A stretch of DNA of 64,000 nucleotides from Pelargonium x hortorum. Its lineage: Eukaryota > Streptophyta > Magnoliopsida > Geraniales > Geraniaceae. A program made the position numbers and the translations under genes. Location: contig JAYMTJ010000040.1 in NCBI GenBank assembly GCA_036897525.1, positions 25,171 to 89,170 on the forward strand, in the 5' to 3' direction. The notes beneath the pieces are model-generated. The model saw nothing but the letters and a program-made list of their open reading frames with translations, did no database searches and was not told the origin of the DNA. Each line of letters starts with the position of its first letter. Position 1 is the first letter of the stretch. Below, in pieces: positions 24,401 through 35,250 of this stretch.

Positions 24401-27108
24401 CTCATCCCTTATAAAGGGGACCCCTTGCGTATATAAATATACTTTCAAACTGGGATTAAGTTAAGTAATACCCAACAACTGGGAGAAGCCTAGAAACCAC
24501 GTCTAAAGTTGCAAAAGATTCCTGGTGGTACCGGTTTGAAACCCAGGGCAATACACATTATTTCTCTTTTTTATGAATTCAGAGACGGGGACTTTCTAGG
24601 TTGGTTTAACTAAAAAAGCCTCAAAAGCAATATTCATGCAGAGTTTGATACTCTCTAGATGGAAAAGAAATAATATAAAGAGCATCTTATGTAACCTTTT
24701 TTTTTCTTTGGCATAACAATACTACAAACTCGAATTAGGACTCTTCGGAATTATTGAATCTTCTTACAATTTATGATCAAAAAATTCTGGATTTAGCCCC
24801 CCATATGTAGATAAAGTTAATTTACTGAGTTTTTAACTATACGTGCTCCTTTGTTAACCCTGGATAGTTTTTAATAATACCCCTAATTGTAATTTAGTAC
24901 CTCTATTTTCAAAATCTGAGTTCTAGTCTTCTAAAAAAAAATGCAGGGAATGGATAGAAATTGCACCTAATAAAACTGAAAAGGCCGCCCCCAGAGCCCA
25001 GACTTATTAGAGTATTATGATACTTGTAGAAAATTGTTGAAGATAGAAGACCTGTGATTCTGAATCCACAAAATTTTATTAGCCCTTGTGTAACTTCCCC
25101 TGATTATTAATTAAAAAAAACTGGTTTAGAAAAAAGGGTAAAGTTGGCAAGCTAAAGTAAGTAGTTCCACTAGATTATATTCACACTACTTATTTAAATA
25201 CTTGAGATTTAAAATAAAGAAATCTACTTTTTTAATAATTACTCGGTCCCTTCCGGATTAATTAGAACAGGAAAAAGCAAATACTTATTCTCGTAGCATG
25301 CATGCCAACGCTAAACTGCGGATATTGTATAATACTTTATCCTATATGATCTGCAGCAGCTAACCAACACTTGAGCCCCTTTTTGTTAAAATTGATGTAG
25401 AATGTAATCACTTAAATAGAAATAGATCTTTATTTCTCTCTCAGGCTCATGGAGTTCGAGACTCTCCTACTAAAAGCAAGACTTGGGATTGAAAGTAGAA
25501 CGATAACTTATCAACAAGAAAGAGGTTCAAATCCGCCCGTCGGTTATGTATAGTACCTCAGGCCCACTGTTTATTAAATTACTTAATTATATTCTATAGT
25601 TTTAACGCGAACAGGATTAATAGAAAAGAAAATCGACTTTGTTGATATTTTCTATTAAGATTACATTTTAATTAAACAGGGCTGACTATTTATATTACCG
25701 ATAAACCAAGAAATCCTGCTTAATTGAAATTGAATTTCGGTATTAGCTATCGAAGTAGCTAGCATCAAATTGGATTTTCGAAATGAGAAAGAAACACCCG
25801 CGAATGTAACAATCCAGAGATTCCTCTTTAATAGTTTATAGGAGCGTCGTTTTGTATATGCATAAAGTCTACGGCGGAGGCTTAGTTCCGAAACAGAAAA
25901 TGAATCCGTGGTTCTAATCCTGTTAGACTAGGCCCAAGGCATCGCCTAATTAATGTAATAGAATTATTCAGGTTTCTTATAGGGCTAGATAAAGTCTTTC
26001 TTTTATCAACTTTTCCAAGGCTCAAACCAAATTGAAAGTAGTTTTCAGCAGCATTTATAGACTTGGACTTCCTATAATTAGATACTTTATTCTATCTTGT
26101 ACATATCAAAGGTAAATGCTTTTATTACATATTTCTAAAAAAGGGCCTCCTTATAAGCTACCTCAAGGTTACCCTAAAGTCCTGAGGGAGCGCTCTTATA
26201 CTAAGGAAACTCTTGAACGATAGACACTACAAATACTCCTGCTTATTTTGTAGCTTTATTAGGGTATTATACGGGAACTAAGGGACTTCCGTAAGTTTTC
26301 TTGAGTGTACTCCATCTACTAGAACTCCCTAACTAAATACGGACTTTAGCCTCTACTTCTTTACTGGAAACTCATTTGCAAAAAAACCTACCCGTAAAAA
26401 AAATCCAAAAATGACTCCTTATATAATTTATACTCCTCCTCTTTAGATAGAAGATCCATATCTTGGTTTTCATAGCTAATTTTTAATTAAAGCGTACAAA
26501 AGGTATACAGTTTAAGTAGTAAATCTATAGTAAAAGCTCTTACACTTTTATATAAGTGTGGTGTATAGCTGAAGTGAAGGATGAATCAAAATGGATATAG
26601 GTAGTTGGTAATCTTTGATTTAAGTCTGCGAAGGGCTTTTTATAACAACAGGATTTTGAAAGCTTGGCATTCATTTGTTTTAAGAGGAACCTTAGAAAGA
26701 GAAATCCTATATAAAGTAAGGCAGAAGAGAATTACTTATATCTAGAGCATGCTTTTTTTTTAAGTGTCGATATCTAGATCCTTAATAGGGCCTTTCTTAG
26801 TCTTAGTTAGTTTAGTCACAAGTCTTTTTCTAAGAGGGTGGGCCAATATGTTTCCTTTTACGGGGCTCTAATGCTTTTTTTAGTCCTTACCTTAAGCTAG
26901 CTGCTCTATACTTGTCTTATAACCTGTCTTATGGTTCCTTGTCTTTTTTTATTGTCTCCTAGCTATTAACAGTACTTAAGATTTAAAGTGAATAGACCCT
27001 GTAAGTACTCGTCTTGTAAGGGATCTCCTGTTCCCGGGCTCTTATCATTAAATGAGGGTTGAAACTTAATAGTACATACCATTAATCCTTCTACCTGACT
27101 GAAACTCT
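18406..27108. other. AT-rich spacer without a recognised gene
   Basis: Stops are frequent in all frames. No rRNA, tRNA or intron core was seen. The only structures noted are the twin mini-hairpins near 24.4 kb. Confidence 0.55.
24414..24442. other. Two adjacent mini-hairpins
   Basis: AAGGGG-A-CCCCTT (24414-24426) is followed two bases later by GTATAT-AA-ATATAC (24429-24442). The junction word CCCCTTGCG recurs after another palindrome, GGGATCCC, near 39555. Confidence 0.5.
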
Positions 27109-27192
27109 GTGAAGGGAAGGAAATGCATTCTAGTATCTAGGTAGAACCATCTTACACTATAAGACCAATTCAAGAACAAACTTCAACTTGAC
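27109..27192 (+). repeat. Dispersed repeat A, copy 3
   Basis: The 3' half matches copy 1 well: CTATAAGACCAATTCAAGAA followed by CAAACTTCAA, against CTATAAGACCAACATCAAGA followed by CTTAAACTTCA. The 5' half shares GAAGGGAAGGAAAT with copy 2. The centre is diverged. Confidence 0.45.
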
Positions 27193-28845
27193 TTCATGAA
27201 ATTCTTTCACTATCTTTCCCTAACAATTCCCTAAAATTGAATTCTTAACTATACCAGAGAACCTAAAAAAAGGATTAAGATGAAACCAAAAAGCCCCTAC
27301 AAAATGACTATCCTGCCTGCCTTAGAGTTTAGCAAATTGAAAGTCAAAACAGGTGAGCACCATCTAAAAATTAAGACAGTTAGTTAACTACAGTATTTCG
27401 CGGAGTTTTCCTAATGTTTTGCAATGAGGTGTAATTTGTATTGGTTTTTTTAGAGGATCTAGAAAATTGTAATTTAGATCGCTTATTATGACTTGATAAA
27501 TGAAAAGTATTCCAATTTAATTATTATAGCCCTTTATAGCAAAGGTGTAAACCCAATTAAGTCAAAGTATTTTAACCGAACCCTATTAACTAAACTGCAA
27601 AGAATATAAAGCCCCTATTATACAAACCTTTACACTTCTAGACCCAAACACAGAAAGAAAATGGAGTCCTGAGGCTACCGCATAAAAAAGAGTTGCAGGT
27701 GTATTTTCTTGTTCTTATTTTATTACCTTAACCCCCGGGGTTTCTTTTCCTATCTTAGGATTCCTAGCTCTACGCCGTATCTTAAAAAGGATAACTCGAA
27801 TACTCTTAATATGTAACCAATTACGTTGTCTTCTAAATACTGATTTTCACTTTCTGTTTTGTAGGGTAACTCTTGAAAACTGCTTTTATTACTTATACAG
27901 GAGTTTCTACATAAGTGCCCCTTTTCGAACTCCGCGGTATCCCTAAACTCCATAGCATAGGCAGGAATCTAATAATGATAAAACGCATTCGGAAAGGTTC
28001 CGCTTTAATGTTTCCCGGGCCCCTAGGGTTACTCTAGCTAAAGCCTATCGTTTTGATTTGTTCCCCCAGAGGCCGTCTCTGCTCGAATAGAGAATATTCC
28101 TAGCTTTTGGCAACTAAAGACTTTATACTAGAATCAATAACATCAACAGAGTCAAAAAAGAGAGAGGAAGCCTCTAGGAGTACCCTAAAAAAGAGGAGCT
28201 CTATATGACAACTAACCGCGCAAGCATAAACTGGATTAGATCAAAGTTATTTCTAAATTCAAATCCACTGGACCGGTAACCCCTGGATATTTCACAAGTT
28301 TAGGCAGGCCCTCTTTGTATTCTAGGAGGCTTTGTCTTGTATATTTTGACCCAATATTACTTGCTTTTAGCTTTTAAGCCCCAGGTATCAATCTATTCTC
28401 CATGCATTTACAACTCTAAAAGTTTTGCCTTTGTCCTTCTTATTATAGGCCTTTCTCTTGTTAACAGCTACACCTTTCTTAGTCTTTATGATAGCTGCTA
28501 TTCTAATACCTGTCCTATGAATCTTCTTCTTGTAGCAGTCTGTATTTGTAGCTATGTCTTATTCCTTGTGTTATTTTGACTCCCTGTTAAAGTTAATTTA
28601 ATACAGAAATAGTAAAGGTATAGTAGTTGTTCTAATAAGATAGGTAAAGTATACAGTAGAGTGGTTAAGGTGTATTCCTCTTTTATTATATTGTAGCTAT
28701 TGGTATTAGATAGAGAAAAAAGAGATAGTCTCATAGTGTAATAGTGTATTAGTCTTATTCAGGCGGATTCCTTTTGTTCCTTGTTTGACTACTACAGAAA
28801 GAACCTTTTAGAATCTTGTAATGGTTACTATACCCGACCTATAAC

Positions 28846-28920
28846 GGAGGGAAGGAAATCGAAGATAGTATATTAGATATATCACTACGTACGTTATGAC
28901 CACCAACTCTTATTCATAAT
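28846..28920 (+). repeat. Dispersed repeat A, copy 2
   Basis: It shares the exact 11-mer TATAACGGAGG with copy 1, then AAGATAGT, TATT and the closing ATGACCACCAAC. Upstream, 28750-28800 holds ATTCCTTTTGTT and GACTACTAC, matching the upstream flank of copy 1. It has the same orientation as the other two copies. Confidence 0.5.
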
Positions 28921-29257
28921 TAATTGCTTTCATACCCAAGTTATTTACTTTTCTATTATAACGTATTCTGAAACTTGTTCCTCTTTTCTTTAATGAAGAG
29001 CAAAGAATAAGGGTCTTATATATCCAAACTATAGCTTGAGCTTACAATACAAAAAAAAGGCTTTAACCCAACTACACCCTCTGTTTTCCTATAGATTCCT
29101 ATAGAATGACTGTACGAATGCAAGGGGAATCCCGCGTAACTAGTATAACACTCAAGCTAAGTCAAAAAGTCTAAAGCTAACTAATTCAGTTCTGGGCTAA
29201 AGGAATTCCAAGGTCTATAACAAAAACAACTAAAAAAATCCGTTAGGCTTAGCAAGA

Positions 29258-29272
29258 CTCAGAGTCTCTGAG
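29258..29272. other. 15-bp odd palindrome
   Basis: CTCAGAG and CTCTGAG arms flank a single T. It is a short cruciform-capable site in spacer. Confidence 0.55.
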
Positions 29273-31046
29273 ACAGACTCCCTGTGGTGTAGCAAAGGAA
29301 TGCTAAAGTAAAGGAGCCATTCATTCCTCTTTCTCCTTTCTAATTAAAAGGGGTACCTTAACTGAGATGTCAAATAGAAACTAGGCGGGGTTTGTTATAA
29401 ATAGAAGGAATTTCTCGAATTAATGCAATTCTATTTTATATCGCAAAAGGCCGAGACTATAAACCATAGCTTTAAAAGCTCTTCTTCCTTTCTCTAATAA
29501 ATAATATAAAGAATACTGAACTGAGATATAACAAAATACCTTGTAGTAACGCTCTACTGCACTGCTTTGTATCTTAGACTCGAAAAACTCCCCGTGCAGT
29601 TCTTTATTTCGTACCAATAAACTTGAAAAGCAGATGATTTACAACCAGTAAATAAAAGGGAGAATTTTCCTACTAAAAATATGGACTCTTCTTTATAGTA
29701 AACCTCGTTGGGTATCCAAATTCTAGTATATTATACGAGAAAAGGCTGCTACTAGTGACTTACGAGAAACCCCTTCCTTAATCTTAACCCGAGCTTTTTT
29801 TAATAGAACTCAAAACCTCTAACCTGTAGGTCTTTTTTGGCTATGCTATGGTAATAATTTCTAAAAACCCGGATATCTATAGTATATTATTAATCCGCGT
29901 TTAAATGTACTTGCCTTGAATCCCGGAAGAAAAGGAAATCTTCCCTTGACTTACTAAAGTGGACGGGGACCTAGATGCTGCCGGTATAGAGCTTATACTA
30001 TACAATTCGAAACTGGATAATTTGAAATAAAAACAGATAAGAGTTTTCCTTTAAGTATGTACTAGAGAGTTAAGATATGATGAGGAGTTTTATTTTACAT
30101 TGTGATAGGTAGGTTAAACCCTACTGAGGAGAGAGGGAGTCCCTTGAATTTCCCTACTCATTTTACTACAAGATATTTGGAATCTAACTCTAGGGGTTGA
30201 AATACTTACTAGTCAAGACCTAAGAGAAGGTATTTAGTTGAGTAGTGAGTAGGGAAACTTAGGGGGGTATAAGTTAAGGTATGTGGTCTGTCTTGCTTTT
30301 TTTGCTTATGCTTCTTTTCTAATCTAATAGGAAAGAAATCCTTCCTAAGGAAAAGAAATAACTGAAAGAGGCGGTCTTTGTTTTCATGTTCCTTTAGGTA
30401 GGGGCCCGAGTTGAAAAGCCAAAGCGTTAACCCGAAAGAAAAGCTTCCCCACTCGTAAAACCAATACTGTGATGCGTGCACCTCCCGTATATCTATCTTA
30501 CTTAAACTCTATCGGTCTGTCCTGAGGACTACCTTAGCATCACTACATCAAAATGAAAAGAGCTTACATACAATCCTTTCTACCCTAAACTTTAAGACTT
30601 AGGATAGCTATACTGCTATCTCATTCGATCGTTTTTGCTAGCTATAACTAAACTATTATCGGAATCTCAAAGAACTTCGTACCTTTACTTTAGACCGGAA
30701 TACATTTTCTTAAACAGGAACTCCTTCTATAGACTAGAATTCTTTATAAGCTTCCAAGTACCGGCGCCCAGTATACAAGGACATTTTATCGGAATGAATG
30801 TTCCTTATTCACTAAAACGGGTACTCATTTCTTAGAATCAATAGCAGCATAGCCTTACAAATCCAGAATACAATAGAATTCTAAGTTGTAAGTTCCTAAT
30901 CTCGTAAGGACTAGACGCTCAAATAGCTACACTTTTACTACAAGGAAAGCCACAAAGAAACGGAATACATTCTCTCTAGTTAGGAATCTGAGGAATACTG
31001 AATTAGTACAAAGTTTGCCTTGGGAAAGCACTCACAACAAACAAAT

Positions 31047-31062
31047 AGGTACGTACGTACCT
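31047..31062. other. 16-bp perfect palindrome
   Basis: AGGTACGTACGTACCT is its own reverse complement and contains three GTAC units. About two 16-bp palindromes are expected by chance here, but one with this G+C content is rarer. Confidence 0.7.
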
Positions 31063-31336
31063 GGAAAAAACATAGTGCCAGCCTGTTCAACACTTCCATT
31101 CCTAAAGCTACTAAAGGTACATGAATATCTTAGAGTTCCTATCATTCCTGGGGATATTTTGGATTCTTATATTATGGTATATTTACTGTTTTACATTTTG
31201 GCGAGGATAAAGAAATGAATTCGATTTAGTGGGTTTAAATGCTTTGAACTTCCTTGAGTTTAATACCTTTTATGGGCTATGAGATATACTTCTTCAGCTC
31301 TTATCTTAAAGGGTGATGGCTCTGTCAATCCCTTGC

Positions 31337-31360
31337 TAAATACTAAATACCGGTAAATAC
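31337..31360 (+). repeat. TAAATAC repeated three times
   Basis: Two adjacent copies of TAAATAC (31337-31350) are followed after CGG by a third (31354-31360). Confidence 0.7.
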
Positions 31361-32579
31361 TCGGGAAAATCCCTCTCAATCTCCAGAGAAAGAAGAAATA
31401 GGAGGTTTAGGTAAGCAAATCCCTGTCAAAGCTCTCAAAGTCAAAGGAAACCTTATACTGGAGAATACTAACTACAGAGTGAATCCCTCAAGGTAATAGG
31501 GAAAAAAATCCTTAACTGGGAAAGTATATCTTGTCTTAGGGAATTCTTGCTAACAACTAGCCGACACAGAAGGAAATACCCGGAATTTTGCGGTTGTCAA
31601 TCCCTTTAAAATAAAATGATCTAGATCAAAAAAAAAGTGAAACCTCTCTCTCATAAAGGAATATAGACCGAGAAAGGTAGGTCCGTAGCTGTGTTTAAAT
31701 AAAAGTCAAGTGTTTTTTCTATTTGTGTTTCTGTGTTCCTGGTTTCTTGGGAAATAGAAGGAATTAAGTTTGAGAGTCTTTGTCATGGATGTTACCGGGT
31801 ATTTCTCCCTTTTGCAAACTTTAACGAGATAGGAATGAATTGTTTTAAGGAAATGGCCTTAGAAGTTCTAAGAGTTAGGCTAGACTGAGAAGAAATGAAG
31901 CCATAAGAATAGAGCGCCTATTAAGATAGGTAGGTGTCTAGGTATTTTGAAGAGTACGAACAGGTTAATAAGTTTCGTACAAAGAGTACCTAGAAAAAGA
32001 ATACGAAAAGAAGAAGAACAAAGACAAATCTTACTATGGAAAGTGAGACAAAAGCTAAAACATGAAAACTCTGGATCATAAAGACTGAATCTAAATCGGA
32101 TTTATATCTAAGTGATTTTTTTTCAACTAGACTTTATTAGTAAACTTACTTAGAGAAAATCCTGTCTAGTGTCAATCTCTAGAGTCAAAAAGGATTGGAG
32201 ATGTCTAAGCTAATAAGTACAAGACTTACTACTACCCAACCCTAAGCTGTATCAGAGCTATACTCTCTATCCCCCTGTTTCTTACTCTTATTCTGTATAA
32301 TAACTTTCCCTAGAACTCGACTTGTACTTGGATTCTGTATTTTTTATCCTCTTAGAAGGACATATACCTTTCTTGATAATACCTCTAAGCTGTTACTCTG
32401 TATCCCTACTGGAAGGCTTATCCTATTAGAGTCTCTGGCACAGAAGTGAAATAAATGAAAGGAATAAGTATAAGTAAGTACCCATTATTGTTTTAAAGTT
32501 GTAAAGGGCTTTCTTTTTATCGAGAATTACTATATTCTAATAAGACGGAGGAGTCTTCCTTAATTATATCCATCCGGTA

Positions 32580-32665
32580 CCTAGGTCGGGACTAATCAGA
32601 CTCGAACCTACAACTTCTGCTTTGACAGGGGAGTGCTCTAACCAATTGAACTACACCGACCTTGG
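32580..32665 (-). other. Ten-pair outer stem enclosing the trnD-like body
   Basis: The plus-strand arms 32580-32589 (CCTAGGTCGG) and 32656-32665 (CCGACCTTGG) are complementary at nine of ten positions, with a single T-T mismatch at 32582/32663. They close the trnD-like sequence outside its standard acceptor ends. Together the RNA would fold as a long stem carrying D, anticodon and T arms. Plant mitochondrial transcripts are known to use tRNA-like 't-elements' as RNase Z or RNase P processing sites, and this would fit that role. The role is inference from the fold. Confidence 0.5.
32584..32661 (-). tRNA. trnD-GUC: tRNA-Asp(GUC)-like gene, plastid type, probably degenerate
   Basis: Read on the minus strand, the body matches plastid-type trnD as I remember it. 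The D arm is GTTC/GAGC around AATTGGTTA. The anticodon loop is CTGTCAA, giving anticodon GUC for aspartate. The T loop TTCGAGT and a 3' end TAGTCCCG follow. The cloverleaf is damaged. In the anticodon stem (CTCCC against AGCAG) two of five pairs fail, C31-A39 and C29-C41. The T stem (GTAGG/CTGAT) has one mismatch and two wobble pairs. The usual acceptor strands, GTCGGTG against TAGTCCC, hardly pair. Instead GGTCGG at the 5' end pairs exactly with CCGACC just beyond the normal 3' end. C-to-U editing could repair C31-A39 but not C29-C41. It is either a pseudogene, a transferred plastid copy in decay, or a tRNA-like processing element. The tRNA-Asp ancestry is fairly sure; function is not. No neighbouring gene is visible. 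Confidence 0.7.
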
Positions 32666-35102
32666 GAATATATACCATCGGGGAGATTCCGTGGTAAGGG
32701 GATCTAAATAGGACTAAGAGGTTTTATATACAGAGGAAAAAGGAAATTACTTATCTAATAAATACTCAAGCTAGATCGGAGACCTTTTTAATACGCCTGC
32801 CTATATAAATACAAGAAAGGGTTCTATCTACTACCAAGCATGGGCCGAAACGTGCACAAGTATAGGACCTACAGACAGAACATATGTTTTCTTTTCAAAT
32901 TAGTAATCTTCAAAGTTTTATCACTCTTAAAAAGAAGCTAGTAAAGGGGAAACCTCTATAAATTAGCAAAATAGAACTCCTCAGAATCCATCAATAAGCT
33001 TCCAATCCCAGTACCTCTTTAGTCATGGATTGAGAACTCCATTTTTTGATTTTTAAGTATAATGCTTTTGTTATCTGTGAACTGAAGAAATCCGCTTAGG
33101 GGCGCTTGTAACTATATAGGAAAGGCATGCTTCAGTAAAAGTAAGATAAAAAAGAAAGGGAAAGTCACGATAAATTATTGTTCTTAATCAGACTTATCCC
33201 GACATATTAAAAGTAGGTTTTCCTAGAGTACTTCTTTTTAGTTTAATATGCTTCTGACAATTAGTATTGTATTCTAATATAGACTCTAAAGGTAGTCGGT
33301 ATTTGTACCTCTACTTAATTGAATTCTGTGTTTGTATTTTCTAGCCTGATGATGCACTTTAGATAATCTGCATGCCTATGTGATCCGAAAGAAAGTTGCT
33401 ATCTTAATCTTTCTTTCCACAATAGGATTTTGAGTTTATACTTAAGTGGGAATCCCTACCTCAAAACACTATTACCATTTTCGTAGTAGACCTACTTGCT
33501 ACACATCCTGAGACTCGCTATCCTAATTCATCGGAGAAGGACCTTTCAACTGTCCACCTTAAGAAAGATATAGCTATCACCGTCATTCATTACCGAATGG
33601 ACTAGCTATTAACCCAGTTAGAGAGGGAATCCTTTAGATTTGGTTCTGGTTAGGAAAGTTTTACTAGTGTGAAAAATACCTCATCGAAATACTGTACAAA
33701 TTCTTCTATTTTCCCTGCAAATAAAGGGTAACATCCATCTTAAAGGCAAGGCCTAGGAATAAGACCGACTATCTACCGGGATTTTTGATTGGGGAAGCAA
33801 GCATAAGAGGAAACTCTCCCACAAAGGACTTGACTTGAAAAACACGCCTTGAAAGAAAGTGTCGATGGTTCGATTGGCGTGTACAAAGAATTCCTACTTT
33901 AGACCAACAATTTCAACTCTTTTTCTTTCAAACTTGAAAACCTCATAGAGACATTTTACTTGATGGAATTCTTTTCTTTTAGCTCTTAATAGAAGATTTC
34001 CTTTGTATTAATTCTTCTTTTCAGCTGAACCCTAACGACAATTTTGGTAAGACCTAACCCCATTCTATGGATCTTCACAGGGTATCTAGTCTAGTCTAGT
34101 ACATAATAAAGGAAAAGGGGACTCATTTAGCATAGCCAACTAAAGCTTTTTGCTTAACGAAATTCTATTCCCTTACCGTATACTAATATTATAGGACTTC
34201 TCTCTGAACGAAGAAAGAACCACTTTACAAAGAGTAAAACCCTCTGTCTATAATTCTAGACAATAGCTAACCTTGAGTCCCTCGCTTACTTATATTACCC
34301 TAACAATACTAAAACTCATTGGCTTGCTCCCCTAAAGGAAAGGCTCTTACCAACATCCCTACTATAAATACCTAAGGATTCCTCAGTATAAAATTGAAAA
34401 AGGTAAGCCGCAGAGAAAATACAGGGCATATCCTTTTCAGAAGTCTGAGACAAATCAATACCTTAAAATTTTATTACCATGTAAACTCTATTTCTTTTGG
34501 TTTGTGGGGACCTTGAAAGGATTTATCTTCCTAGGATTCAAAGCATCTCCTAACTATCATATCCATATGTTCTAAACTAACTAAGAAGGGTACTCTCCAA
34601 TGAAAGCACTTGAAAGCAAGCCTACTCTAATTCTCATCCCCTATAGCCTACCAATGCAACTACTAAGAATGTACATTATGCTAGGAATCCCTCTCATTAA
34701 TGTATGCTTCTTAGTCAGTGCAAAGTGAATGGTATTATAGGTCATATATACTACTAATGCAAACGGGATGTCAAGCTTACCTAATGTAGATAGTAGTTTT
34801 GCTAAAGCTTGCCTAAACTCATTAATGAGAGCAGGTTTGTGATGCTAGCTAAGGTGCCTACCAACTAAGGAATCCTCTGATGTGAAGCGAGGTTCTGTGT
34901 CAGTGATAGCTGTATTAGCCAAGCACTTGTCTCTTGAACTTGAAGGTTATATACCGAAACTGGCAATCTCCTCTGTCTAAGGTTGCAATCCAAACGAAGA
35001 ACCTAGGGTTGGTAGCAGTCGAAAGCCAATGTCAACAGTTGTTCTTAACGTTGGCCTCCAAGGAATGCAAGCCAAGCAAGCTATCTTAACAACGCTCAAG
35101 GA
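32666..35102. other. GC-richer non-coding stretch
   Basis: Especially in 34560-35100, G+C reaches the low forties percent and homopolymers are rare. CTCATTAATG occurs at 34697 and again inside the 12-bp palindrome at 34818-34829, and relates to the repeat C word AAGCTCATTA. No frame of useful length exists, so this looks like decayed transferred or repeat-derived DNA. Confidence 0.5.
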
Positions 35103-35180
35103 AAGCTCATTAGCAAACAGGTAGGTAGCTTGGTTCTTCCTGTTGTTAATGCTTTAACAAATATCTCTAGTGGAAGTTTG
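35103..35180 (+). repeat. Dispersed repeat C, copy at 35.1 kb
   Basis: The unit begins AAGCTCATTAGCAAACAGG, then GTTGTTAATGCTTT, and ends TATCTCTAGTGGAAGTT at 35162-35178. The last element matches TATCTCTAGCGGAAGTT at 60520-60536 with one difference, and GTTGTTAATG matches GTTGTTAGTG just upstream there. Orientation is the same. Confidence 0.5.
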
Positions 35181-35218
35181 AATTAACAATGGACTCTGTT
35201 AGTGCAACTGGGTATTTT

Positions 35219-35250
35219 GTATTTTAGTCGATGAGAGTCGTATTTTAGTC
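35219..35250 (+). repeat. Tandem repeat with 21-bp period
   Basis: GTATTTTAGTC at 35219-35229 recurs at 35240-35250. The following bases (GATGAGA against AATGGGA) are also similar, so the duplicated unit was probably about 20 bp. Confidence 0.6.

Larger units (their letters stand above)
28921..32579. other. Spacer upstream and downstream of the repeats, without a recognised gene
   Basis: It contains the palindromes at 29.26 and 31.05 kb and the TAAATAC triplet. Around 32.25-32.42 kb, CTAAGCTGT followed by TATCCC occurs twice, a weak local duplication. Confidence 0.5.

Noticed and set aside
24512-24526. Exact 15-mer CAAAAGATTCCTGGT shared with 49652-49666
   Set aside because: Several exact 15-mer matches are expected by chance in 64 kb of this composition, and similarity does not extend into the flanks.
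25440-25545. GGCTCAT and GGTTCAAATCC words suggesting a tRNA
   Set aside because: No acceptor stem or D arm can be paired and the T stem after GGTTCAAATCC fails. The words are spaced wrongly for one tRNA.
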